A stretch of 64,000 nt of DNA from Agapetus fuscipes. Its lineage: Eukaryota > Arthropoda > Insecta > Trichoptera > Glossosomatidae. Under the pieces are notes generated by a model. The model did not search any database. It was not told the origin of the DNA and worked only from the letters and a program-made list of their open reading frames with translations. The first letter of the stretch is position 1, and the number at the start of each line of letters is the position of its first letter. The position numbers and the translations under genes were made by a program. The stretch is taken from NCBI GenBank assembly GCA_951799405.1, contig OX637356.1, positions 12,547,229 through 12,611,228 of the forward strand, given 5' to 3'. Shown piece by piece: positions 20,338 to 29,669 of the stretch.

Positions 20338-21654
20338 TTATTGTCCTTTTAATCGGACATGTTTCCATATCAATAGCTTAGTTCTCGTAATAATTTTGTT
20401 TGTGACAGTATTTAATTCAATCTGCCATAATTCCTTGGTTTTATCTCCCCAGAATACCTTTGGTAGAGACTTATCTTTCTCTCGTATGACAATTTGCCTG
20501 TACATGATTCGTTGGTCTGCAGTCATCATTCTTCGATGGCTGCGAAACCCTAAGAGAACATTTAAAATGTCTGGCTGAATAGATTGTTCCACCACTGTGA
20601 TGTCATTCAAAGACATCCTAGTGCTTGTTCCGGCGCTAGCACCACACACCACTTTCAATCTATCAGTGTTTGCTCGCTTTTGTTCAGCTCCACTATGCAG
20701 CAAACCATATGGAGTTTGCGCGCCACTATCACTTTTTAACAAAAACACATGACTAACTGTCAAATCCTCATTAACAAATTCCTGACATGGCTCTATCTCG
20801 CCAGAGCACCCTTGTAATTTGGTATCTAACGATGGTCCACACTTCATGGCTCCATCCTTAGAGTCCCCAAAAGCACTATGGGATTGATCCTTCCGACCAA
20901 TTCCCACTTGAAATCCACCGTCCTCACTATTGGCTGTCGTGCTCCTAAACAACTCCTCGAAGGCTCGTTCCTCCAAAGAAATATGTTTAATCTCAGTTGT
21001 GCTGTCTTCAGTTGTATCAACTAAATCTTTGAAATATTTACTTGGTTCTGAAGCATCTGAAGCGCTCCTCGCCGCGGTGGTCAAGATGGTCTGCACTGGT
21101 GATTGTAATGCTGCAGTAACAAACCCAAGAGCAGATGGATTGTGTGTGATTTCGTCTTTCTTGTCCGTGCGAAGAACCTTCCAGAATACTTCTTCACCAA
21201 GCTGCATGGACATTGGACCCGGTTCCTCGAACTGCAGGTCTGTCCGCTGTTCTCGTCTCTCTGGTTGATTAGCTCTGAAATCCGTTTTAAATTTTGGTGT
21301 ATTTATTTGTTCATTAATTGAGGGCATTTCGTTAATTTTGACTTCATTTTCAATGGACTGTAATAATATTTGTTTTTCATTTTTCTCCAATTTTCTTTTT
21401 GCTAGAACAATTAATTTCACAAATTCTTCTTCTAACAAAAACCTATTTGAAACTTGGGATGAATTAACTGTTTCAGAATTAATCTCTACTTGAGTCTGAT
21501 ATTCATCGAACTCATCGAACAATTTTTCAAATCTGGACAATCTAAATTGTAATTCCATTTCGTCGATGTCCATATCTTGTAATTTATCCAAGTACCTTTT
21601 AAAAATTTGTATTCTTGATGGAACTACTTTTAACCATTTTAATACTGAATCCAT
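20338..21654 (-). CDS. 438-residue gag/RT fusion frame of the defective BEL element
   Basis: The start is the ATG at 21654 (MDSVLKWLKVV). Residues 1 to about 130 are BEL gag-like and helical, with RLSRFEKLFDEFDEYQTQVE resembling the start of DUF1759 gag. Residues 130-310 are low-complexity and unrecognised. Residues about 330-420 resemble the BEL reverse transcriptase fingers/palm start: VVCGASAGTSTRMSLNDITV, then SIQPDILNVLLGFRSHRRMM, TADQRIMYRQIV and ELNTVTNKI. The catalytic YMDD, the protease and the zinc knuckles are absent, so it appears to be a deletion joining gag to RT that has kept frame. The family's usual polyprotein is about 1700 residues. Either the frame is maintained by chance after recent deletion, or a gag-like product is still useful for packaging in trans. 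Enzymatic function can be excluded. Confidence 0.85.
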   Translation of the reverse strand: MDSVLKWLKVVPSRIQIFKRYLDKLQDMDIDEMELQFRLSRFEKLFDEFDEYQTQVEINSETVNSSQVSNRFLLEEEFVKLIVLAKRKLEKNEKQILLQSIENEVKINEMPSINEQINTPKFKTDFRANQPERREQRTDLQFEEPGPMSMQLGEEVFWKVLRTDKKDEITHNPSALGFVTAALQSPVQTILTTAARSASDASEPSKYFKDLVDTTEDSTTEIKHISLEERAFEELFRSTTANSEDGGFQVGIGRKDQSHSAFGDSKDGAMKCGPSLDTKLQGCSGEIEPCQEFVNEDLTVSHVFLLKSDSGAQTPYGLLHSGAEQKRANTDRLKVVCGASAGTSTRMSLNDITVVEQSIQPDILNVLLGFRSHRRMMTADQRIMYRQIVIREKDKSLPKVFWGDKTKELWQIELNTVTNKIITRTKLLIWKHVRLKGQ

Positions 21655-22250
21655 TTTTTATTGAATTATTCGCCAGATAAAACAATAGTTAATGTTAGTA
21701 ATGATTTTCTATTTCATTCTATTCAACTCAAAGTAGAATCAATTATTTGAAACAATTGTGACAATTTTCTATTACCGCTAGGTTTACAAAATAATTTTAA
21801 AAATCTCCCAATAAAATTAAAATTTTACAGGACTACATTACAATTTACAATGCTCATCTCCTCTATGGCAGATATGACAATTATTATTTACCTTCAAAAT
21901 CACACAATTAATAACTTTCAATCAAGCAAAGCAGAATTAATTATTTAAAAAAGATTATACAAATTGTAAGCGGGTAGACCCATATAAAATTGCGACATTT
22001 GCACATCTAGACTAGTGTAAAAAATTAAAAATTTTAAAAATGCAAATTTGATTTCATATAAAATTCCTTTTTTACATAACACATTTGTGATATTAAACAA
22101 TATCCACAATTTAATAATTTAAAAATTTATATTGGCTTCTTTCTATAATCAACTGAACCAATTTGTGATGTTTGATTTGAACTACCCTTTTTGTTACTTA
22201 AATTTTGTTCTGTGGGTAGGTACTTTTTGCAACATTCATTAATCAAATAA
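21655..22250. other. AT-rich leader of the defective BEL element
   Basis: No frame or repeat was recognised between gag and the GC-rich leader. Confidence 0.6.
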
Positions 22251-22379
22251 AACAGAATGAACAAAAAATTTACTCATCTTGGATTTCCCGGGCTCCATTC
22301 CCTCTGGACCGGTCCCTGGTTGATGAGTCGTCCTTTTTCTTCTCTCCGGTGGCAAGCCCCCCGGTTGAGTGCGGTTCTG

Positions 22380-22740
22380 CCGGCAGCCCAGTTGATCCCT
22401 GCGATTCCTCTGGCGCCTGCCCGGCTCGTGATCTGCGGTGGCCCCTGACGTCCTCGACGTGGTCACCAGCGCAGCCTCGTAGTTGTGGCCTGCCAACCTT
22501 GGCCCAGCCCAATTCTTGATGCAGCTCAGTCGAATCCTTGCGATTCTTCTGACGCCTGCCTCGCGATCTGCGGTGGCACCTAACGTGGTCCACCAGCGCA
22601 GCCTCGCCGTTGCGGCCTGCCAAACTTGGCCCAGCCCAATTGTTGTTGCAGCTCAGTCGAATCCTTGCGATTCTTCTGACGCCTGCCTCGCGATCTGCGA
22701 TGGCACCTTGGTCACCAGCGCAGCCTCGCCGTTGTACTTG
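22380..22740. repeat. GC-rich leader tandem repeat, about 122-127 bp period
   Basis: cagcgcagcctcg occurs at 22467, 22594 and 22716. The blocks around it (gcctgccaa.cttggcccag, gcgattcttctgacgcctgc, cgcgatctgcg) repeat in order about three times. It sits between the 5' LTR and gag. Periods not divisible by three argue that the 172-codon minus frame across it (22788-22270) is not a conserved protein. Confidence 0.88.
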
Positions 22741-22820
22741 ATGTACTCTTCGCTTCTTTGTTTCCTCTCCTCCTTCTCCTGCCTTCAACCGGTTTCTAGT
22801 AACAATTTGTTACTTTTTTA

Positions 22821-22838
22821 TCCGGTGAGATGGACCAA
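22821..22838 (-). other. Candidate primer-binding site of the defective element
   Basis: The minus-strand TGGTCCATCTCACCGGAT lies one base from the 5' LTR. It shares TGGTCC and CCGGAT with the PBS candidate of the BEL element at 5726. Confidence 0.6.
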
Positions 22839-22839
22839 A

Positions 22840-23368
22840 TGTTCGGGATTTGGTCGGGATGGATGGTCGCTGGTTTCTTTAGTTAAAATTCTTTACTTTT
22901 TTGTTACGGTTGAACTTTAATTTTTATAAGTGTACAACAATTGAAACAGACAATAGTAGAGAAGAACACTTACAGCAAGAGAATAGGAGAAGAACACTTA
23001 AATTGGCAGAATCTTTGCTTTTATATTAGGGCATTCTAACCCTGCTAAATTTCTGTAACAATAACTCACTTCTAACCAATGGCAGGCATTGACCAATAAC
23101 AACGTTGTGACGTCAGACCATAGACAATTTGGAGTTGCTATATTCACAACATATATCCCTTTTTCTTACCTACCATAACTATAAATAACATAAACTCACT
23201 CTAATATCGGCATTATATTTATTATTGAAATAGTCGGAATATTACCCGACACTGGCGCTCCCGCTGTACGTGGGAATTCGCCAAGAAGAAGAAGAGGATT
23301 AATTGTCTCACTTTTTTGAACTAATGTTATTTTTTCCTTCTTTCATACCTCTCATATTTTCTCAAACA
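22840..23368 (-). repeat. 5' LTR of the non-autonomous BEL element
   Basis: 529 bp, reading as identical to 17332-17860. It is the promoter-bearing LTR in minus orientation. Confidence 0.95.
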
Positions 23369-23640
23369 TGCCTCATGTGAACCTACAACATAAAAACCAA
23401 ATCTCCAATGGACATACACCCTGCAACTCTTGCCGTCCTTCCCTGAGACAGGGGTGACATTGGCAAAGTGAACCATTTTTACAGCATGGGTGATCAACCG
23501 CATACCAACCTATAAGTCAAGGAACAAACACGACAAATTACATTTTATACATCACTAAATAATAATATCTATGGACAACAAACAAAAAACAATTTCCAAT
23601 TTAATAAACCCTAGCCGCCAACATTACAGATCAACCATGA
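23369..23640 (-). repeat. R1, 5' part, followed by LINE-X 3' end
   Basis: 23369-23523 continues the split R1 copy through to ccaacctataagtcaaggaa. About 110 bp further on, 23604-23636 (agccgccaacattacagatc) is the minus-strand KWRLICNVGG end of LINE-X. The same arrangement occurs at 47745-48260. Confidence 0.8.
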
Positions 23641-23679
23641 CACAATGTGTTCAAGGTGCACAAATAGAGTAAAAAAAAC

Positions 23680-23797
23680 AGGTGTTGTAATTTATATAAA
23701 GCGAATCTGTAAAAAAAAATGGAAGGAAAGAGAGGAAAGGGAAGACTGAGAAAATAATGCCAGGATTAGATTGGTTAAATGGTGAAAGAATGGGATG
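23680..23797 (+). pseudogene. LINE-X fragment, left part
   Basis: gagaggaaagggaagactga and ggtgaaagaatgggatg match the GKRGKGRPRK...KEWD region of LINE-X. It is cut at 23797 by the solo LTR and continues at 24424. It has stops and indels. Confidence 0.7.
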
Positions 23798-24423
23798 TGT
23801 TATGTTATTTTAAATAACATATTATAAAAAAACAATCCCGAAGTGTGCAGTGTGTGTTTGTGGGCCGAGCGGAGCCGAACGGTCACGGAAGCGGCCGAAC
23901 TGCACCGTATGAACTAATCAGGCCGTCGTTCGTTAGTTCCCGGCAAGATGTCAACCGACTAAGACGTCAGCGACCAAGCACCAAGCGGTGGGAGAGGGGG
24001 CACTACAATGGAGCTCCCTCCTCCCCATCTACTTGGATTTCCTGCCAGCAAGGCACCCGCCTTGTGGACCAGAGGCATAGGAGCGCCCACCCAGGGGCTT
24101 CCACGTGTGGAGGCGTCCGCCTTGTGAGCCGCCGCTAGCCTGTGGCGCTGGCCCAGGCCTTCCGTTCGGAACACCAGGCAACAGAATAGGGAGTGTTCTA
24201 GGGACAACCTGCAGGTCGTGCCAATCCCTAAATTCCCCTTTTTCCCCATATTAGTAGATTAAATAAACCCTTATTTGTTCATGTTAAACTTATCTTTTAA
24301 TTATACAACCTTCCCGAGATATAAGTAAGCAATACCAAAGAAAGAACCCCACGCCCTGAGTGATGCTGATAAGAGCTAGCCGGAGTAAGTATCCTGAAGG
24401 TACCTTTCAATCTAAACATAACA
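23798..24423. mobile_element. Solo LTR, 626 bp
   Basis: It starts TGTTATG and ends CATAACA. GATG is duplicated on both sides (23794-23797 and 24424-24427), and the host LINE-X reading resumes exactly after it. The body is GC-rich and contains an AATAAA near 24262. It matches neither BEL LTR in this window. The strand is unproven; the AATAAA suggests plus. The 96-97 codon frames inside it are not taken as genes. Confidence 0.85.
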
Positions 24424-24485
24424 GATGTACAAAGCGAATGAAAGCGAAGGAAATGTATGAAAAAGGCGATGAATTGAAAAATATA
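24424..24485 (+). pseudogene. LINE-X fragment, right part
   Basis: gtacaaagcgaatgaaagcg, atgtatgaaaaaggcgatga and attgaaaa match the family around KWDIQSERKRR and KCMKKVMDMNELK. Confidence 0.7.
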
Positions 24486-24494
24486 TGCAAATAT

Positions 24495-24735
24495 TTGACC
24501 AGTCCGTAGTCAAGTGGTTAGCGCTTCGGACTCGTAAGTGGAAGGTCGTAGATTCGAGTTCCATTAGAGAAAAAAAAATACCATTTATATTTTCAAATAT
24601 GCTCTCCACTGGGTTGAAAAAAGGCTGGCCATCAAAGGTCCATCCAGCCTTACAGCAATTGGGTATTGCTTGAGAATTCGCGCTTCATATAGCCACGACT
24701 ATGCTCGACCAAGTAAATCATTACATTATTATTAT
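24495..24735 (+). repeat. SINE-A, missing part of the middle
   Basis: Head gaccagtccgtagtcaagtg and gttagcgcttcggactcgta, a degraded B box gtagattcgagttcc, then ctccactgggttgaaaaaag, catccagccttacagcaatt and the tail accaagtaaatcattacatt followed by an ATT microsatellite. Confidence 0.85.
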
Positions 24736-25284
24736 TATAGGACGTTTGACAGGACTGGAGACAAATGTATTTTATAGTATGTATCAATGCAGTAAGTTAG
24801 TCTCTGCTCCCCTAATATGTTATCACTCAATAGTTAAAGCCTTGTGGAAAAACAAGTTTCGTATGATATCTTCCATGTACAGCGATGGAAGCCGGTCACC
24901 CATTTTTGACTGTTGGATTGTGAGAAAGCTCTCTCAGAATCAGATCTGGGCATTCTTAATTAAAAATATTAACACTACCTAGTGCAAAAAGTGAAAAAGT
25001 GCTAGATGTTTTTCTAAAAGAGGGGAGTGGTTCAGAAAACTTTGAGATGACAGCGTTTTTAACAGATCTGCTCCACTTTAGATTTTGCGGGACTTTAGCG
25101 AACAATGGAGGCTACATACTATAGAGTATAGAGTGTAGACTCTCTCTCACATGCTCACATGAAGAGAAGAGGAGCCATTGTGAGGAGTTAGCGGTGCGGC
25201 GTGAGAACCCGGACTAACGGACCATCGGAGATGTGTGACGTCATAGAGAGAAGATAGATAGCGCGCAGTTTGTGCGGCTTTGAG
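24736..25284. other. Unassigned DNA
   Basis: Starts within the ATT run that ends the SINE. 25100-25275 is richer in G and C and includes ggatagagtgt-like purine runs. No match to other repeats here. Confidence 0.45.
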
Positions 25285-25398
25285 AAGAGCATATTTGAAA
25301 ATATAAATGATTTTTTTGTTGTGCTCCGCCGGGATTCGAGCCCACGATCTTCCATCTACGAGTCTGAAGCACTACCACTTGACTAAAGACCGGATAGT
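25285..25398 (-). repeat. SINE-A head
   Basis: On the minus strand: ccggtctttagtcaagtggt, then gtagatggaagatcgtgggc, a B box gggctcgaatcccggcgg, gagcacaac and the atataaatatgaaaatt-like core. It stops after the core. Confidence 0.85.
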
Positions 25399-25816
25399 GT
25401 TAAACAATAGGGTAATACAATATATATGAATGATTGGTTGAAATCAGACAAATAACATGCATTATTTGCAATATTTGTGAGCTGAAATATGTGCATTTGA
25501 AAGAAGATACTAAATACCACGTACGGTGAGCAACAGTCTGTTAGAAAATATATGGCAAAGTTGAGGACGTAGTGTGATCTGCAGAAAAAAAGTTACTGTG
25601 TTGATTTTTTAACAAAAAAATGACAAATATTTTAAACTTTTTCATTAACATGCTCGTTTTTTTCTCAGTTTAACCGTGAAAAAGTGTACGAAGAAATGAT
25701 GAATCAATTGAAGTTTAAAGATATAAGAGGTATACATACAGTGAAGTCTATGGTCACGACAACCGATGTTAACATTCAGTCATATAAAATTTTAAGATAG
25801 TGAAGAAAATGAAGAT
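25399..25816. other. Unassigned AT-rich DNA
   Basis: No repeat or frame was seen. It lies downstream of the exon candidate and could contain intron or 3' sequence of that gene. Confidence 0.4.
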
Positions 25817-26132
25817 TTAGTACTTACATTTGTTGAAATCACTTGTAGGGTCGTTTACAAATAAGAGGGTTCTGAAAAAATAGAGAAAATATATGTTAGA
25901 AAAAAAATTGAATGGTAACAACACAAATTTATGTATAATGGAATAAATACGACACCGGTAATGGTAACGGCGCCACAGAAACAGAAAATGGATGGTTCGG
26001 GCATCAAGAAGGAATGCACGATGATTCCCGTGAAGTAAAGCAACGGCATGATAAAACAAGATCCTCTAGGTCAAAGATGTGCCCATGGCTCTAAAAGTAA
26101 GTGGTTCTATGTTACTGAAGCTAGTAGCATAC
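25817..26132 (-). other. Downstream of the exon candidate: possible intron and next exon
   Basis: After the donor at 26131-26132, a hydrophobic minus-strand frame at about 26049-25900 reads MPLLYFTGIIVHSFL then PEPSIFCFCGAVTITGVVFI, with many C-ending codons. An ideal acceptor (ctattttttcag) and donor (gtaagt) further on bracket 44 nt near 25828-25871. Neither unit is proven to be an exon, and joining them in phase is uncertain. Confidence 0.3.
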
Positions 26133-26406
26133 CTCGGGTGGCACTCCTTGTGGGATTGTTGGTAGATCACGAGTAGCGTGAAGAATAATACATAAACATA
26201 ATACAAAATTATAATAGGACAGGATTACTGTGAATCCGGCAGCTTGGAAAAAGGGAGCGCAAAATCGCTTGAAAGCGGAGAAATTTGATTTGGTAACAAC
26301 AAAGTCTGCGTAACCGACAAGGCTAATTGGCCGGCCGTACTGCAGCAAGGAGCGCAACCCGATCAAAGTGTTGCAAAGGACAGTGCCACAAGATGTGAGA
26401 TACATC
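26133..26406 (-). CDS. Candidate internal exon of an unknown membrane protein
   Basis: On the minus strand the 274-bp segment is open throughout in only one frame. It is bounded by an acceptor-like pyrimidine tract (tattttttcccacag) and a donor (gag followed by gtatgc). The peptide begins MYLTSCGTVLCNTLIGL, includes YGRPISLVGYADFVVTKSN and a hydrophobic stretch from AAGFTVILSYYNFVL to CIIL, and ends RDLPTIPQGVPPE. Third codon positions are richer in G and C than the surrounding DNA. GRP...P.F...GF...YYN superficially recalls TM2-TM3 of SLC6 sodium symporters, but the spacing from G to YYN is about seven residues short, so I do not assign a family. A decayed copy lies in the opposite orientation at 29670. 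I could not connect it to an upstream exon. Confidence 0.4.
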
Positions 26407-26654
26407 CTGTGGGAAAAAATACAGAAAAAATGGAAACGCCTCTGCAGAGGTACTCGCCAACTCTAGAAAAATGGAAACTAGATTCAGTAAAAGCTACTTG
26501 TGTTGTGCAATCGAGTTAGTCTCTGTCCGTGCCACCAATTAAACTATTACCAAGTCTTTTGTGGTCGATTAGTAGTATTGCGCCAAAACGGTCTCGCCGT
26601 GTTGCTAAACTGATTACGACTGGAAGAAGCATTGTTCCACCTAGATACAGCATC

Positions 26655-26758
26655 ACATTCCATTTCACCAAACTCGTATCTAAGCTAAAACGCTCAACGC
26701 AGACGCTACTTTGGATTTCATACATTTTCTGGTCAATGTAACGGTTGAGTTAATAATT
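26655..26758. repeat. MITE-G, degenerate
   Basis: aagctaaaacgctcaacgca, tacattttctggtcaatgta and cggttgagtt follow the right-hand half of family G. Confidence 0.5.
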
Positions 26759-27084
26759 ATTGAAGAAGAGAATGCCCAAATCGATATCGATATCAATTTG
26801 CATAACTGTCTTCACCTCAAGCGATTAACGTAATCAATTTTGCAATCAGTTTTTCAATCAAAAGATGAAATATAAAATTATTTTGAAAGGTGAGTGGGAA
26901 GTAATTTTGTTCGAAAGAATATAAGTGCATTTAATGTCAATCCAAACAAGTAAAATTGACTGTTGGTTTGGATGAATTCTTGTGATTTGTGTACATAAAG
27001 TATTGTATGCCACTGCGCGTAATTAACCATTGTAACACCCATGCTTTTATTGTGCCATGGGGGGAAATCGAATGACACATACTA
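26759..27084. other. Unassigned DNA
   Basis: atcgatatcgatatcaat (about 26782-26799) is a short AT/CG repeat. Nothing else was recognised. Confidence 0.5.
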
Positions 27085-27099
27085 ACGCTCATGTTATAA

Positions 27100-27240
27100 T
27101 AATCCAAACCTCAAATGAACATAAACCCTGAACTTTTTATCCGACCTTCTCTGAAACACAGTTGGCATTAGCAAAGTGAACCATTGTTTACAGCATAATT
27201 GGTCAGCCTCCTACTAACCTATATGTTAAGAAATTAGATA
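27100..27240 (-). repeat. R1, 5' half
   Basis: On the minus strand it runs from aacatataggttagtaggag to aacataagcc-like tgttcatttgaggtttgg. The 3' tail is missing. Confidence 0.7.
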
Positions 27241-27439
27241 TGTAAGCTCAGCATCAAAGCTTTCGTCAAAAGAGCAATGCGAATCGGCGCTGTTTTATTT
27301 AAAACATACACTAGTCAAATTACAACAGCCTCAGCCAACGAATTAATAAACAATTATAAGCTGGAACATTCATAAACTTTTCGGAGACGAAATTAAAACA
27401 AAATTAATATAGTTGGGATTCCGCAAAAGATTTATACTC

Positions 27440-27690
27440 CTTGACTTATAGGTTGGTATGAGGCTGACAACCCATACTGTAAAAAAATGGTTCACTTTGC
27501 CAATGTCACCCCTGTGTCAGAGAAGTTCGGCAAAAGTTATAGGGCTCGTGTTCATTTGAGGCTTGGATTTTATTTGTATAAGTACACATTCAGCATGTGT
27601 AAGCGCGAACTAAACGTGTTTGTTTGTGGGCATGCATTTGAGAGCTGTAAATGAATATATCCTTGCAACTTAGATTATAGATTATTATAG
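27440..27690 (+). repeat. R1, subfamily II, full length
   Basis: It runs from ccttgacttataggttggta to ttagattatagattattata, with the markers ggattttatttgtataagta and gagagctgtaaatgaatata. Confidence 0.9.
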
Positions 27691-27984
27691 GTTAGCGACC
27701 CCATTTTTTGTTTCATAAAATTCAATTTTAATCTTCCATTAGACCAACGGCACTTCCTTGCGAGAAGAATAATTAAATAGCAAAGAAACGGAGTTTCATA
27801 TATTTCTTAATAAAGACACCGCACAATTCATAAAAAAGAAATTGAAATTTTTCGTTCTAGTCTCGCTTCGGGAGATTAAAACAAAACTGTGCCTTTCAGA
27901 GACATTGTATAAGTGAAATGTCACTTTTTCATTAGAGTCTTTTTTCAAGAAATTTGTCAAAGCATTTGGAGTCATGATTTACTA
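27691..27984. other. Unassigned DNA
   Basis: No family match or frame. Confidence 0.45.
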
Positions 27985-28235
27985 TCTAATATACAATCTA
28001 TGATATAAGTTGCAAAGATACATTACATTTGAGATTTATATTAAATTACTACATTCCCACAAGCAGACACGTAGTAGTGCCGCATGTGGACTAACAATAT
28101 AAAAACCCAATCTCAAATGAACATCAGCCCTGCGACTCTCACCGAAATTCCCTCAAACAGGGGTGATATTGGCAAAGTGAACCATTTTTTACAGTATGGG
28201 TGGTCAGCTTCATACCAATTTATAAGTCAAGGAAC
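27985..28235 (-). repeat. R1, subfamily I
   Basis: Minus copy: the tail side is ataagttgcaaagatacatt, then cccacaagcagacacg, gccgcatgtgga, aaaacccaatctcaaatgaa and ccaatttataagtcaaggaa at the R1 start. Confidence 0.88.
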
Positions 28236-28369
28236 TAGTACTTGTAAACCACGTCATCATCTTCATCGATGGCACAATAGAAGGGATGGCTCTTGAACAC
28301 CTTGATCAACCACTGCCAGCACTGTCACAATTCAAATAATAATAATAATACATAAATAATCGTCCAGTT

Positions 28370-28530
28370 AAGACCCAGGATGTCCAAGCGCGGATTAAGG
28401 AGACCCCAATTGAGGTGGCTGGACGACATCAAGAGAACTGCAGGCAGAGGATGGCTGAACACAGCAGCCGATAGACAGGAATGGAGAAGATTGGAGGAGT
28501 CCTACGCCCAGGAGTGGACTGGCTGAGAAA
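28370..28530 (+). pseudogene. LINE-Y C-terminal tail
   Basis: The plus-strand frame reads PQLRWLDDIKRTAGRGWL, then NTAADRQEWRRLEESYAQEW, TG and a stop. This is the C-terminal tail of RTE/Jockey-type endonuclease-reverse transcriptases common in insects, a different family from LINE-X. Nothing upstream of the tail remains. An AAT microsatellite at 28336-28353 precedes it. A second, more decayed copy is at 38785. Confidence 0.8.
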
Positions 28531-28757
28531 GGAAGGAAGAGAAAAAACAATTTAAAGAGCGCCGTTTAGTGGTACTTGCCGCTCCAAGGGCGGTTTAATT
28601 TGTTGAAGCTTCCCTTAAATGATGTGTCTTGAGCAACTTCCTGAAACTGCCAACTCTGTTCTCTGTTCTTAAAACTAAAAGCCCTTTGCTAGCACACATA
28701 GCATAGTAGCAGAATTTAAGCAATACATTTAGATTTTTACTAATACAAATTAACTCA

Positions 28758-29062
28758 GTCCGTAGAGTGTTTGCATTCCATGCCGAGAGCAAGGGTTTGA
28801 TCCACACCGAGGGTGTCAGAAATGATTTCACGTTCCGGTGCTTATTTCAAACCAAAAATAAAATATCGGCAAAGTGTACTCAGCTTTCACAAGAATTGAT
28901 AACCAGCACACTCGGGAGCTGGGAAGCCCCACTTCAACTGAAGAGGTTGGCGGAAGGTCGGCTCCCTTACCCGTAAAAATAAATAGATCCTGAATCCCCA
29001 CATGCGACCACTTTGAAGATGACGTAGGCAAGAAGTTAGACTTTATGTGTAGCTTAGTTGCG
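28758..29062 (+). repeat. SINE-B, near full length
   Basis: Head gtccgtagagtgtttgcatt, B box gggtttgatccacaccga, gggtgtcagaaatgatttc, actcagctttcacaagaatt, cccacttcaactgaagaggt and the 3' gtgtagcttagttgcgtcc. Moderately diverged. Confidence 0.88.
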
Positions 29063-29669
29063 TCCACAATGTCATCACACCAACTTTTTAACTCAGCAAG
29101 TGTTAAGGGCTAAGTGATTAATAAAAAAAATCGAGTCGAAGAATTTATTGCGTGGTGATAAATCGCAAAGGCGAGAAAAAGTACGCGCCAAATTGCGGGC
29201 GTTTTGTCATTGAAAATATTTGTGAAAAATGAGGAGTGGCCCATACAACCCGCCAAATGCAGGACGCCCCCTTAAGCGAGCATCAAAATGGGGATTAATT
29301 AATGGCTGGATATCATTTTTCATTAAAAAAAATATGCAGAAAACTCGTATAAAGGTACTCGATTCATTTTCAGTTAAATGTGCTCCTCTCATAGACTAAT
29401 TGTAACTGTAAAAATGAATGTACTAAAATCTACATATTATTCTCTATTTCAAAAATAATTCGTGAAGAATGCAATTCACCAACTTCACAATTCCCCAATG
29501 ACATATGTTTGTACCAAGGTTTAAATTACCGTCAAGGGGTCGACGTCAATCAAACCAGCGTTGTTTTATTTCATACATGCTAGCTGAGATTACCATCTTG
29601 ACATTTTGGCTATAGCACCGATGAGTGCTTAGACGATTTATCATTTTTGTAGAGTACTGAATTTAAAAG
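29063..29669. other. Unassigned DNA
   Basis: Low GC, no family match. The 60-codon frames are not convincing. Confidence 0.45.

Larger units (their letters stand above)
17332..23368 (-). mobile_element. Non-autonomous BEL/Pao element, internally deleted
   Basis: This 6037-bp element is in minus orientation. Its two 529-bp LTRs (17332-17860 and 22840-23368) read as identical base for base. A 4-bp duplication, TGCC, flanks it at 17328-17331 and 23369-23372. A PBS candidate sits beside the right (5') LTR and a G-rich tract beside the left (3') LTR. Inside are a gag-to-RT fused frame, decayed integrase pieces and long AT-rich noncoding stretches. Zinc knuckles, protease, most of RT and RNase H were not found. 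Identical LTRs on a defective body imply recent transposition using enzymes supplied by another element. Confidence 0.93.

Noticed and set aside
22270..22788. 172-codon minus-strand frame as a protein gene
   Set aside because: It spans tandem repeats with periods of 127 and 122, so each unit is read in a different frame; it lies in the retroelement leader.
26133..26406. Assignment to the SLC6 neurotransmitter symporter family
   Set aside because: Residues GRP, P.F, GF and YYN line up only if about seven residues are missing between GF and YYN, and the decayed copy does not conserve YYN.
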